A DNA stretch of 64,000 bases, from contig OY804578.1 of assembly GCA_963680875.1 (NCBI GenBank), forward strand, positions 96,935,689 to 96,999,688, given 5' to 3'. Below are positions 11,810-25,290 of the stretch, piece after piece. The position numbers and the translations under genes are program-made. This DNA is from Bathymodiolus brooksi (lineage: Eukaryota > Mollusca > Bivalvia > Mytilida > Modiolidae). The notes below the pieces were generated by a model that saw only the letters and a program-made list of their open reading frames with translations, was not told where the DNA came from and did not search any database. Numbering within the stretch: position 1 is the stretch's first letter; every line of letters begins with the position of its first letter.

Positions 11810-13493
11810 GAAAAAAGGGGGGGCTAAATGTAAACATTTCATAGTATTTAGCTATTAAATATACAACTGAGGCATATATATGTGTTAAAATTGTTTATTG
11901 TGTTAGAAATTAGCTTAATAACTGTAATATATAAGAGAATAGGTAAGTTTTGGTATGTTACACAATCTGAACTCAACAGCTGTAAATGGAGTTATTTTCA
12001 TTAAAAATCTTCAAGGGGGTACCTTTGCATTTGAACACTTATACTTGCAAATATCAGACAGCCACATACCTTATGAGTTTTTTTTGGGTTTGATATTGTC
12101 TAAGGAATAGAAATTAGGCCAACAAATGGTGAAAGAAACAAGTTTTGTTGCTCTTTAGGTGTCAAACCACTAATTCACCAATCAGAGCTTGGAACATATA
12201 CGAAAGTAGTCCCTTTTCAAGAAAAAGTTCCTTTCACTTTGTAGTATTGTGAAAACTACTGAATGGAATGGACTAATTAAAATTGATAATTGAAGTTAAA
12301 TAAATAGGGATTATTTTGAGCCCAAATTTGATGGATTTAGTTGTATTTTAATACCTCTATGGAGGATTTGATGCATGACCTATAAATACTGAATTTCTTG
12401 GGGATGACTGAGCTATTTTTAGAGTAGGTGTTTTCCGTAGCATGGCATTTCACTGCCAGATTTTAAACATGCCCTGATATTTTGACAGAACGTAGAGGAA
12501 TCATGTACGTTTCAGAAAATATATGGTCTTGGAAAGGTTAAACTTAAGATAAAATGACCAGGTAGGCTCGAAAAAACACAAATTTAGTAGAAAACCTTAA
12601 AGAAATTAATTAGTGGTTTTACACCTTAAAGACAAAAACATCAAAACTATCTTGTGTTGCTATCATGTTCAAATTAGCCTATAAATGTCACAACAGACCC
12701 TGAGTGACATTTTTCATACAAAAATGTTACAAAATGCATGTTAAGTAATATTTTGGAATATTGCTCCCAAACACTGGATATACATGGACACCGGGTATTG
12801 CAACTCATTTTATTTTAATTTTTGACTTTATAATTATTGGGAATATGTTATTGAATGTGTTTTTGCAGTAGAAGGGCATATAATATTGAAAATACGGTTG
12901 ATAATAAGAATTTAACAAATTTCATCATGCGCAGTTTGTCGACTTCAAATATAGGATATGGTGATATCATGATTGGATTTTTTTCAATCCTACCCATTTT
13001 TACTGGTAAATTTTGATAGTTTCAGTTAGAATACATGTACAATGTACTTACAAAATAATATAAGGCTATAGAAAGCAGTTTTAATTGAAAATTATGTAGT
13101 AAAAACCTGGTAATTTAAGTGATCCCAGAAAAATTATTTTGACTGCCTAGCATTTTCTACTAATTTTTCAAATTGTCAATTTGAATTTCATGTTTTAGAG
13201 TATTATTTGGCTGTAACAGTACATTTGAACATCCAGCTTACTTAAACAGTGAAAAAAAATGATGTGGAAGCATATATTTATTGAGTTTTGGGGGAAATTA
13301 TAGTTGTGCACCATCAGAAATTCCAAGACTTGAATATCAATAAATCATATTTTTGCAAATTTGATGGAATTAGAAGGAATTTCAACTAAAGATGTATATA
13401 CAAAAACATATTTTATGTCTTAAACCACATAATTTATGGGATAAAAGCATGAATTAACAAAATTAAGAATGATGTGAGCTCATTTTATGGGAC
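11810..13493 (+). repeat. Satellite unit 8 (family Y, 1,684 bp)
   Basis: It matches unit 4 at cttgtgttgc (12654), aatacgg (12895) and the lost G in catgcgcag (12930 region), and shares the T8G3T3 run with units 2 and 4. Confidence 0.97.
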
Positions 13494-15178
13494 GAAAAAA
13501 GGGGGGGCTAAATGTAAACATTTCATAGTATTTAGCTATTAAATATACAACTGAGGCATATATATGTGTTAAAATTGTTTATTGTGTTAGAAATTAGCTT
13601 AATAACTGTAATATATAAGAGAATAGGTAAGTTTTGGTATGTTACACAATCTGAACTCAACAGCTGTAAATGGAGTTATTTTCATTAAAAATCTTCAAGG
13701 GGGTACCTTTGCATTTGAACACTTATACTTGCAAATATCAGACAGCCACATACCTTATGAGTTTTTTTTGGGGTTGATATTGTCTAAGGAATAGAAATTA
13801 GGCCAACAAATGGTGAAAGAAACAAGTTTTGTTGCTCTTTAGGTGTCAAACCACTAATTCACCAATCAGAGCTTGGAACATATACGAAAGTAGTCCCTTT
13901 TCAAGAAAAAGTTCCTTTCACTTTGTAGTATTGTGAAAACTACTGAATGGAATGGACTAATTAAAATTGATAATTGAAGTTAAATAAATAGGGATTATTT
14001 TGAGCCCAAATTTGATGGATTTAGTTGTATTTTAATACCTCTATGGAGGATTTGATGCATGACCTATAAATACTGAATTTCTTGGGGATGACTGAGCTAT
14101 TTTTAGAGTAGGTGTTTTCCGTAGCATGGCATTTCACTGCCAGATTTTAAACATGCCCTGATATTTTGACAGAACGTAGAGGAATCATGTACGTTTCAGA
14201 AAATATATGGTCTTGGAAAGGTTAAACTTAAGATAAAATGACCAGGTAGGCTCGAAAAAACACAAATTTAGTAGAAAACCTTAAAGAAATTAATTAGTGG
14301 TTTTACACCTTAAAGACAAAAACATCAAAACTATCTTTTGTTGCTATCATGTTCAAATTAGCCTATAAATGTCACAACAGACCCTGAGTGACATTTTTCA
14401 TACAAAAATGTTACAAAATGCATGTTAAGTAATATTTTGGAATATTGCTCCCAAACACTGGATATACATGGACACCGGGTATTGCAACTCATTTTATTTT
14501 AATTTTTGACTTTATAATTATTGGGAATATGTTATTGAATGTGTTTTTGCAGTAGAAGAGCATATAATATTGAAAATATGGTTGATAATAAGAATTTAAC
14601 AAATTTCATCATGCGGCAGTTTGTCGACTTCAAAAATAGGATATGGTGATATCATGATTGGATTTTTTTCAATCCTACCCATTTTTACTGGTAAATTTTG
14701 ATAGTTTCAGTTAGAATACATGTACAATGTACTTACAAAATAATATAAGGCTATAGAAAGCAGTTTTAATTGAAAATTATGTAGTAAAAACCTGGTAATT
14801 TAAGTGATCCCAGAAAAATTATTTTGACTGCCTAGCATTTTCTACTAATTTTTCAAATTGTCAATTTGAATTTCATGTTTTAGAGTATTATTTGGCTGTA
14901 ACAGTACATTTGAACATCCAACTTACTTAAACAGTGAAAAAAAATGATGTGGAAGCATATATTTATTGAGTTTTGGGGGAAATTATAGTTGTGCACCATC
15001 AGAAATTCCAAGACTTGAATATCAATAAATCATATTTTTGCAAATTTGATGGAATTAGAAGGAATTTCAACTAAAGATGTATATACAAAAACATATTTTA
15101 TGTCTTAAACCACATAATTTATGGGATAAAAGCATGAATTAACAAAATTAAGAATGATGTGAGCTCATTTTATGGGAC
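13494..15178 (+). repeat. Satellite unit 9 (family Y, 1,685 bp)
   Basis: This is the partner of unit 5, with gaagagcata, caaaaatagg and atccaactt (14921). It has the common gtcaaacc where unit 5 has gtcaaaac. Confidence 0.97.
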
Positions 15179-16864
15179 GAAAAAAGGGGGGGCTAAATGT
15201 AAACATTTCATAGTATTTAGCTATTAAATATACAACTGAGGCATATATATGTGTTAAAATTGTTTATTGTGTTAGAAATTAGCTTAATAACTGTAATATA
15301 TAAGAGAATAGGTAAGTTTTGGTATGTTACACAATCTGAACTCAACAGCTGTAAATGGAGTTATTTTCATTAAAAATCTTCAAGGGGGTACCTTTGCATT
15401 TGAACACTTATACTTGCAAATATCAGACAGCCACATACCTTATGAGTTTTTTTTGGGGTTGATATTGTCTAAGGAATAGAAATTAGGCCAACAAATGGTG
15501 AAAGAAACAAGTTTTGTTGCTCTTTAGGTGTCAAACCACTAATTCACCAATCAGAGCTTGGAACATATACGAAAGTAGTCCCTTTTCAAGAAAAAAGTTC
15601 CTTTCACTTTGTAGTATTGTGAAAACTACTGAATGGAATGGACTAATTAAAATTGATAATTGAAGTTAAATAAATAGGGATTATTTTGAGCCCAAATTTG
15701 ATGGATTTAGTTGTATTTTAATACCTCTATGGAGGATTTGATGCATGACCTATAAATACTGAATTTCTTGGGGATGACTGAGCTATTTTTAGAGTAGGTG
15801 TTTTCCGTAGCATGGCATTTCACTGCCAGATTTTAAACATGCCCTGATATTTTGACAGAACGTAGAGGAATCATGTACGTTTCAGAAAATATATGGTCTT
15901 GGAAAGGTTAAACTTAAGATAAAATGACCAGGTAGGCTCGAAAAAACACAAATTTAGTAGAAAACCTTAAAGAAATTAATTAGTGGTTTTACACCTTAAA
16001 GACAAAAACATCAAAACTATCTTTTGTTGCTATCATGTTCAAATTAGCCTACAAATGTCACAACAGACCCTGAGTGACATTTTTCATACAAAAATGTTAC
16101 AAAATGCATGTTAAGTAATATTTTGGAATATTGCTCCCAAACACTGGATATACATGGACACCGGGTATTGCAACTCATTTTATTTTAATTTTTGACTTTA
16201 TAATTATTGGGAATATGTTATTGAATGTGTTTTTGCAGTAGAAGAGCATATAATATTGAAAATATGGTTGATAATAAGAATTTAACAAATTTCATCATGC
16301 GGCAGTTTGTCGACTTCAAAAATAGGATATGGTGATATCATGATTGGATTTTTTTCAATCCTACCCATTTTTACTGGTAAATTTTGATAGTTTCAGTTAG
16401 AATACATGTACAATGTACTTACAAAATAATATAAGGCTATAGAAAGCAGTTTTAATTGAAAATTATGTAGTAAAAACCTGGTAATTTAAGTGATCCCAGA
16501 AAAATTATTTTGACTGCCTAGCATTTTCTACTAATTTTTCAAATTGTCAATTTGAATTTCATGTTTTAGAGTATTATTTGGCTGTAACAGTACATTTGAA
16601 CATCCAGCTTACTTAAACAGTGAAAAAAAATGATGTGGAAGCATATATTTATTGAGTTTTGGGGGAAATTATAGTTGTGCACCATCAGAAATTCCAAGAC
16701 TTGAATATCAATAAATCATATTTTTGCAAATTTGATGGAATTAGAAGGAATTTCAACTAAAGATGTATATACAAAAACATATTTTATGTCTTAAACCACA
16801 TAATTTATGGGATAAAAGCATGAATTAACAAAATTAAGAATGATGTGAGCTCATTTTATGGGAC
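15179..16864 (+). repeat. Satellite unit 10 (family Y, 1,686 bp)
   Basis: It resembles unit 9 (gaagagcata, caaaaatagg) but has the common atccagctt. One extra A in the aagaaaaaag run gives the extra base. C at 16052 (cctacaaatg) is private. Confidence 0.97.
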
Positions 16865-18550
16865 GAAAAAAGGGGGGGGCTAAATGTAAACATTTCATAG
16901 TATTTAGCTATTAAATATACAACTGAGGCATATATATGTGTTAAAATTGTTTATTGTGTTAGAAATTAGCTTAATAACTGTAATATATAAGAGAATAGGT
17001 AAGTTTTGGTATGTTACACAATCTGAACTCAACAGCTGTAAATGGAGTTATTTTCATTAAAAATCTTCAAGGGGGTACCTTTGCATTTGAACACTTATAC
17101 TTGCAAATATCAGACAGCCACATACCTTATGAGTTTTTTTTGGGGTTGATATTGTCTAAGGAATAGAAATTAGGCCAACAAATGGTGAAAGAAACAAGTT
17201 TTGTTGCTCTTTAGGTGTCAAACCACTAATTCACCAATCAGAGCTTGGAACATATACGAAAGTAGTCCCTTTTCAAGAAAAAGTTCCTTTCACTTTGTAG
17301 TATTGTGAAAACTACTGAATGGAATGGACTAATTAAAATTGATAATTGAAGTTAAATAAATAGGGATTATTTTGAGCCCAAATTTGATGGATTTAGTTGT
17401 ATTTTAATACCTCTATGGAGGATTTGATGCATGACCTATAAATACTGAATTTCTTGGGGATGACTGAGCTATTTTTAGAGTAGGTGTTTTCCGTAGCATG
17501 GCATTTCACTGCCAGATTTTAAACATGCCCTGATATTTTGACAGAACGTAGAGGAATCATGTACGTTTCAGAAAATATATGGTCTTGGAAAGGTTAAACT
17601 TAAGATAAAATGACCAGGTAGGCTCGAAAAAACACAAATTTAGTAGAAAACCTTAAAGAAATTAATTAGTGGTTTTACACCTTAAAGACAAAAACATCAA
17701 AACTATCTTTTGTTGCTATCATGTTCAAATTAGCCTATAAATGTCACAACAGACCCTGAGTGACATTTTTCATACAAAAATGTTACAAAATGCATGTTAA
17801 GTAATATTTTGGAATATTGCTCCCAAACACTGGATATACATGGACACCGGGTATTGCAACTCATTTTATTTTAATTTTTGACTTTATAATTATTGGGAAT
17901 ATGTTATTGAATGTGTTTTTGCAGTAGAAGAGCATATAATATTGAAAATATGGTTGATAATAAGAATTTAACAAATTTCATCATGCGGCAGTTTGTCGAC
18001 TTCAAAAATAGGATATGGTGATATCATGATTGGATTTTTTTCAATCCTACCCATTTTTACTGGTAAATTTTGATAGTTTCAGTTAGAATACATGTACAAT
18101 GTACTTACAAAATAATATAAGGCTATAGAAAGCAGTTTTAATTGAAAATTATGTAGTAAAAACCTGGTAATTTAAGTGATCCCAGAAAAATTATTTTGAC
18201 TGCCTAGCATTTTCTACTAATTTTTCAAATTGTCAATTTGAATTTCATGTTTTAGAGTATTATTTGGCTGTAACAGTACATTTGAACATCCAGCTTACTT
18301 AAACAGTGAAAAAAAATGATGTGGAAGCATATATTTATTGAGTTTTGGGGGAAATTATAGTTGTGCACCATCAGAAATTCCAAGACTTGAATATCAATAA
18401 ATCATATTTTTGCAAATTTGATGGAATTAGAAGGAATTTCAACTAAAGATGTATATACAAAAACATATTTTATGTCTTAAACCACATAATTTATGGGATA
18501 AAAGCATGAATTAACAAAATTAAGAATGATGTGAGCTCATTTTATGGGAC
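16865..18550 (+). repeat. Satellite unit 11 (family Y, 1,686 bp)
   Basis: The G tract is 8, which accounts for the extra base. It is the last of the gaagagcata units; beyond it this marker disappears from the window. Confidence 0.97.
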
Positions 18551-20235
18551 GAAAAAAGGGGGGGCTAAATGTAAACATTTCATAGTATTTAGCTATTAAA
18601 TATACAACTGAGGCATATATATGTGTTAAAATTGTTTATTGTGTTAGAAATTAGCTTAATAACTGTAATATATAAGAGAATAGGTAAGTTTTGGTATGTT
18701 ACACAATCTGAACTCAACAGCTGTAAATGGAGTTATTTTCATTAAAAATCTTCAAGGGGGTACCTTTGCATTTGAACACTTATACTTGCAAATATCAGAC
18801 AGCCACATACCTTATGAGTTTTTTTTGGGGTTGATATTGTCTAAGGAATAGAAATTAGGCCAACAAATGGTGAAAGAAACAAGTTTTGTTGCTGTTTAGG
18901 TGTCAAACCACTAATTCACCAATCAGAGCTTGGAACATATACGAAAGTAGTCCCTTTTCAAGAAAAAGTTCCTTTCACTTTGTAGTATTGTGAAAACTAC
19001 TGAATGGAATGGACTAATTAAAATTGATAATTGAAGTTAAATAAATAGGGATTATTTTGAGCCCAAATTTGATGGATTTAGTTGTATTTTAATACCTCTA
19101 TGGAGGATTTGATGCATGACCTATAAATACTGAATTTCTTGGGGATGACTGAGCTATTTTTAGAGTAGGTGTTTTCCGTAGCATGGCATTTCACTGCAAG
19201 ATTTTAAACATGCCCTGATATTTTGACAGAACGTAGAGGAATCATGTACGTTTCAGAAAATATATGGTCTTGGAAAGGTTAAACTTAAGATAAAATGACC
19301 AGGTAGGCTCGAAAAAACACAAATTTAGTAGAAAACCTTAAAGAAATTAATTAGTGGTTTTACACCTTAAAGACAAAAACGTCAAAACTATCTTTTGTTG
19401 CTATCCTGTTCAAATTAGCCTATAAATGTCACAACAGACCCTGAGTGACATTTTTCATACAAAAATGTTACAAAATGCATGTTAAGTAATATTTTGGAAT
19501 ATTGCTCCCAAACACTGGATATACATGGACACCGGGTATTGCAACTCATTTTATTTTAATTTTTGACTTTATAATTATTGGGAATATGTTATTGAATGTG
19601 TTTTTGCAGTAGAAGGGCATATAATATTGAAAATATGGTTGATAATAAGAATTTAACAAATTTCATCATGCGGCAGTTTGTCGACTTCAAATATAGGATA
19701 TGGTGATATCATGATTGGATTTTTTTTAATCCTACCCATTTTTACTGGTAAATTTTGATAGTTTCAGTTAGAATACATGTACAATGTACTTACAAAATAA
19801 TATAAGGCTATAGAAAGCAGTTTTAATTGAAAATTATGTAGTAAAAACCTGGTAATTTAAGTGATCCCAGAAAAATTATTTTGACTGCCTAGCATTTTCT
19901 ACTAATTTTTCAAATTATCAATTTGAATTTCATGTTTTAGAGTATTATTTGGCTGTAACAGTACATTTGAACATCCAGCTTACTTAAACAGTGAAAAAAA
20001 ATGATGTGGAAGCATATATTTATTGAGTTTTGGGGGAAATTATAGTTGTGCACCATCAGAAATTCCAAGACTTGAATATCAATAAATCATATTTTTGCAA
20101 ATTTGATGGAATTAGAAGGAATTTCAACTAAAGATGTATATACAAAAACATATTTTATGTCTTAAACCACATAATTTATGGGATAAAAGCATGAATTAAC
20201 AAAATTAAGAATGATGTGAGCTCATTTTATGGGAC
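18551..20235 (+). repeat. Satellite unit 12 (family X, 1,685 bp)
   Basis: This is the first unit with gctgtttagg (earlier units have gctcttt) and with ctgcaagattt (earlier units have ctgccag). It marks the change from the first to the second section of the array. It has X-family bases at all four diagnostic sites but the actgg of most units, not the acagg of units 1, 3 and 7. Confidence 0.97.
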
Positions 20236-21920
20236 GAAAAAAGGGGGGGGCTAAATGTAAACATTTCATAGTATTTAGCTATTAAATATACAACTGAGGC
20301 ATATATATGTGTTAAAATTGTTTATTGTGTTAGAAATTAGCTTAATAACTGTAATATATAAGAGAATAGGTAAGTTTTGGTATGTTACACAATCTGAACT
20401 CAACAGCTGTAAATGGAGTTATTTTCATTAAAAATCTTCAAGGGGGTACCTTTGCATTTGAACACTTATACTTGCAAATATCAGACAGCCACATACCTTA
20501 TGAGTTTATTTGGGGGTTGATATTGTCTAAGGAATAGAAATTAGGCCAACAAATGGTGAAAGAAACAAGTTTTGTTGCTGTTTAGGTGTCAAACCACTAA
20601 TTCACCAATCAGAGCTTGGAACATATACGAAAGTAGTCCCTTTTCAAGAAAAAGTTCCTTTCACTTTGTAGTATTGTGAAAACTACTGAATGGAATGGAC
20701 TAATTAAAATTGATAATTGAAGTTAATAAATAGGGATTATTTTGAGCCCAAATTTGATGGATTTAGTTGTATTTTAATACCTCTATGGAGGATTTGATGC
20801 ATGACCTATAAATACTGAATTTCTTGGGGATGACTGAGCTATTTTTAGAGTAGGTGTTTTCCGTAGCATGGCATTTCACTGCCAGATTTTAAACATGCCC
20901 TGATATTTTGACAGAACGTAGAGGAATCATGTACGTTTCAGAAAATATATGGTCTTGGTAAGGTTAAACTTAAGATAAAATGACCAGGTAGGCTCGAAAA
21001 AACACAAATTTAGTAGAAAACCTTAAAGAAATTAATTAGTGGTTTTACACCTTAAAGACAAAAACGTCAAAACTATCTTTTGTTGCTATCATGTTCAAAT
21101 TAGCCTATAAATGTCACAATAGACCCCGAGTGACATTTTTCATACAAAAATGTTACAAAATGCATGTTAAGTAATATTTTGGAATATTGCTCCCAAACAC
21201 TGGATATACATGGACACCGGGTATTGCAACTCATTTTATTTTAATTTTTGACTTTATAATTATTGGGAATATGTTATTGAATGTGTTTTTGCAGTAGAAG
21301 GGCATATAATATTGAAAATATGGTTGATAATAAGAATTTAACAAATTTCATCATGCGGCAGTTTGTCGACTTCAAATATAGGATATGGTGATATCATGAT
21401 TGGATTTTTTTCAATCCTACACATTTTTACTGGTAAATTTTGATAGTTTCAGTTAGAATACATGTACAATGTACTTACAAAATAATATAAGGCTATAGAA
21501 AGCAGTTTTAATTGAAAATTATGTAGTAAAAACCTGGTAATTTAAGTGATCCCAGAAAAATTATTTTGACTGCCTAGCATTTTCTACTAATTTTTCAAAT
21601 TGTCAATTTGAATTTCATGTTTTAGAGTATTATTTGGCTGTAACAGTACATTTGAACATCCAGCTTACTTAAACAGTGAAAAAAAATGATGTGGAAGCAT
21701 ATATTTATTGAGTTTTGGGGGAAATTATAGTTGTGCACCATCAGAAATTCCAAGACTTGAATATCAATAAATCATATTTTTGCAAATTTGATGGAATTAG
21801 AAGGAATTTCAACTAAAGATGTATATACAAAAACATATTTTATGTCTTAAACCACATAATTTATGGGATAAAAGCATGAATTAACAAAATTAAGAATGAT
21901 GTGAGCTCATTTTATGGGAC
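20236..21920 (+). repeat. Satellite unit 13 (X/Y intermediate, 1,685 bp)
   Basis: It has acgtc like X but atcatg, caatcc and attgtcaat like Y. An 8-G tract (+1) offsets a one-base deletion in gttaataaatag (-1). A at 20508, T at 21120 and A at 21421 are private. T at 20959 (ttggtaagg) and C at 21127 (accccgag) are shared with units 16 and 18. Confidence 0.97.
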
Positions 21921-23605
21921 GAAAAAAGGGGGGGCTAAATGTAAACATTTCATAGTATTTAGCTATTAAATATACAACTGAGGCATATATATGTGTTAAA
22001 ATTGTTTATTGTGTTAGAAATTAGCTTAATAACTGTAATATATAAGAGAATAGGTAAGTTTTGGTATGTTACACAATCTGAACTCAACAGCTGTAAATGG
22101 AGTTATTTTCATTAAAAATCTTCAAGGGGGTACCTTTGCATTTGAACACTTATACTTGCAAATATCAGACAGCCACATACCTTATGAGTTTTTTTTGGGG
22201 TTGATATTGTCTAAGGAATAGAAATTAGGCCAACAAATGGTGAAAGAAACAAGTTTTGTTGCTGTTTAGGTGTCAAACCACTAATTCACCAATCAGAGCT
22301 TGGAACATATACGAAAGTAGTCCCTTTTCAAGAAAAAGTTCCTTTCACTTTGTAGTATTGTGAAAACTACTGAATGGAATGGACTAATTAAAATTGATAA
22401 TTGAAGTTAAATAAATAGGGATTATTTTGAGCCCACATTTGATGGATTTAGTTGTATTTTAATACCTCTATGGAGGATTTGATGCATGACCTATAAATAC
22501 TGAATTTCTTGGGGATGACTGAGCTATTTTTAGAGTAGGTGTTTTCCGTAGCATGGCATTTCACTGCAAGATTTTAAACATGCCCTGATATTTTGACAGA
22601 ACGTAGAGGAATCATGTACGTTTCAGAAAATATATGGTCTTGGAAAGGTTAAACTTAAGATAAAATGACCAGGTAGGCTCGAAAAAACACAAATTTAGTA
22701 GAAAACCTTAAAGAAATTAATTAGTGGTTTTACACCTTAAAGACAAAAACGTCAAAACTATCTTTTGTTGCTATCCTGTTCAAATTAGCCTATAAATGTC
22801 ACAACAGACCCTGAGTGACATTTTTCATACAAAAATGTTACAAAATGCATGTTAAGTAATATTTTGGAATATTGCTCCCAAACACTGGATATACATGGAC
22901 ACCGGGTATTGCAACTCATTTTATTTTAATTTTTGACTTTATAATTATTGGGAATATGTTATTGAATGTGTTTTTGCAGTAGAAGGGCATATAATATTGA
23001 AAATATGGTTGATAATAAGAATTTAACAAATTTCAACATGCGGCAGTTTGTCGACTTCAAATATAGGATATGGTGATATCATGATTGGATTTTTTTTAAT
23101 CCTACCCATTTTTACTGGTAAATTTTGATAGTTTCAGTTAGAATACATGTACAATGTACTTACAAAATAATATAAGGCTATAGAAAGCAGTTTTAATTGA
23201 AAATTATGTAGTAAAAACCTGGTAATTTAAGTGATCCCAGAAAAATTATTTTGACTGCCTAGCATTTTCTACTAATTTTTCAAATTATCAATTTGAATTT
23301 CATGTTTTAGAGTATTATTTGGCTGTAACAGTACATTTGAACATCCAGCTTACTTAAACAGTGAAAAAAAATGATGTGGAAGCATATATTTATTGAGTTT
23401 TGGGGGAAATTATAGTTGTGCACCATCAGAAATTCCAAGACTTGAATATCAATAAATCATATTTTTGCAAATTTGATGGAATTAGAAGGAATTTCAACTA
23501 AAGATGTATATACAAAAACATATTTTATGTCTTAAACCACATAATTTATGGGATAAAAGCATGAATTAACAAAATTAAGAATGATGTGAGCTCATTTTAT
23601 GGGAC
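21921..23605 (+). repeat. Satellite unit 14 (family X, 1,685 bp)
   Basis: gcccacattt (C at 22436) is shared with units 17 and 19. A at 23036 (ttcaacatg) is private. The 22436 change disrupts the first copy of the internal 18-bp direct repeat. Confidence 0.97.
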
Positions 23606-25290
23606 GAAAAAAGGGGGGGCTAAATGTAAATATTTCATAGTATTTAGCTATTAAATATACAACTGAGGCATATATATGTGTTAAAATTGTTTATTGTGTT
23701 AGAAATTAGCTTAATAACTGTAATATATAAGAGAATAGGTAAGTTTTGGTATGTTACACAATCTGAACTCAACAGCTGTAAATGGAGTTATTTTCATTAA
23801 AAATCTTCAAGGGGGTACCTTTGCATTTGAACACTTATACTTGCAAATATCAGACAGCCACATACCTTATGAGTTTTTTTTGGGGTTGATATTGTCTAAG
23901 GAATAGAAATTAGGCCAACAAATGGTGAAAGAAACAAGTTTTGTTGCTGTTTAGGTGTCAAACCACTAATTCACCAATCAGAGCTTGGAACATATACGAA
24001 AGTAGTCCCTTTTCAAGAAAAAGTTCCTTTCACTTTGTAGTATTGTGAAAACTACTGAATGGAATGGACTAATTAAAATTGATAATTGAAGTTAAATAAA
24101 TAGGGATTATTTTGAGCCCAAATTTGATGGATTTAGTTGTATTTTAATACCTCTATGGAGGATTTGATGCATGACCTATAAATACTGAATTTCTTGGGGA
24201 TGACTGAGCTATTTTTAGAGTAGGTGTTTTCCGTAGCATGGCATTTCACTGCAAGATTTTAAACATGCCCTGATATTTTGACAGAACGTAGAGGAATCAT
24301 GTACGTTTCAGAAAATATATGGTCTTGGAAAGGTTAAACTTAAGATAAAATGACCAGGTAGGCTCGAAAAAACACAAATTTAGTAGAAAACCTTAAAGAA
24401 ATTAATTAGTGGTTTTACACCTTAAAGACAAAAACGTCAAAACTATCTTTTGTTGCTATCCTGTTCAAATTAGCCTATAAATGTCACAACAGACCCTGAG
24501 TGACATTTTTCATACAAAAATGTTACAAAATGCATGTTAAGTAATATTTTGGAATATTGCTCCCAAACACTGGATATACATGGACACCGGGTATTGCAAC
24601 TCATTTTATTTTAATTTTTGACTTTATAATTATTGGGAATATGTTATTGAATGTGTTTTTGCAGTAGAAGGGCATATAATATTGAAAATATGGTTGATAA
24701 TAAGAATTTAACAAATTTCATCATGCGGCAGTTTGTCGACTTCAAATATAGGATATGGTGATATCATGATTGGATTTTTTTTAATCCTACCCATTTTTAC
24801 TGGTAAATTTTGATAGTTTCAGTTAGAATACATGTACAATGTACTTACAAAATAATATAAGGCTATAGAAAGCAGTTTTAATTGAAAATTATGTAGTAAA
24901 AACCTGGTAATTTAAGTGATCCCAGAAAAATTATTTTGACTGCCTAGCATTTTCTACTAATTTTTCAAATTATCAATTTGAATTTCATGTTTTAGAGTAT
25001 TATTTGGCTGTAACAGTACATTTGAACATCCAGCTTACTTAAACAGTGAAAAAAAATGATGTGGAAGCATATATTTATTGAGTTTTGGGGGAAATTATAG
25101 TTGTGCACCATCAGAAATTCCAAGACTTGAATATCAGTAAATCATATTTTTGCAAATTTGATGGAATTAGAAGGAATTTCAACTAAAGATGTATATACAA
25201 AAACATATTTTATGTCTTAAACCACATAATTTATGGGATAAAAGCATGAATTAACAAAATTAAGAATGATGTGAGCTCATTTTATGGGAC
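23606..25290 (+). repeat. Satellite unit 15 (family X, 1,685 bp)
   Basis: It starts with gtaaatattt, which removes one pair from the inner inverted repeat of the unit start. G at 25137 (atatcagtaa) is private. Confidence 0.97.

Larger units (their letters stand above)
8435..15178 (+). repeat. Four-unit higher-order repeat, copy 2 (units 6-9)
   Basis: This is the second copy of the 2-5 block, displaced by 6,744 bp for every one of the four units. Since the copies separated, copy 1 differs from copy 2 at 1986, 3604, 4113, 6253 and 7107 and in the length and composition of the T/G run of unit 2. At these sites copy 2 has the common base of the array, so the changes probably arose in copy 1. Confidence 0.9.
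20236..25290 (+). repeat. Three-unit higher-order repeat, copy 1 (units 13-15)
   Basis: The order is a Y-like unit with gttaataaatag, ttggtaagg and accccgag (13), an X unit with gcccacattt (14, C at 22436), and an X unit with gtaaatattt at its start (15). The same order of markers returns 5,055 bp later in units 16-18. Confidence 0.8.
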
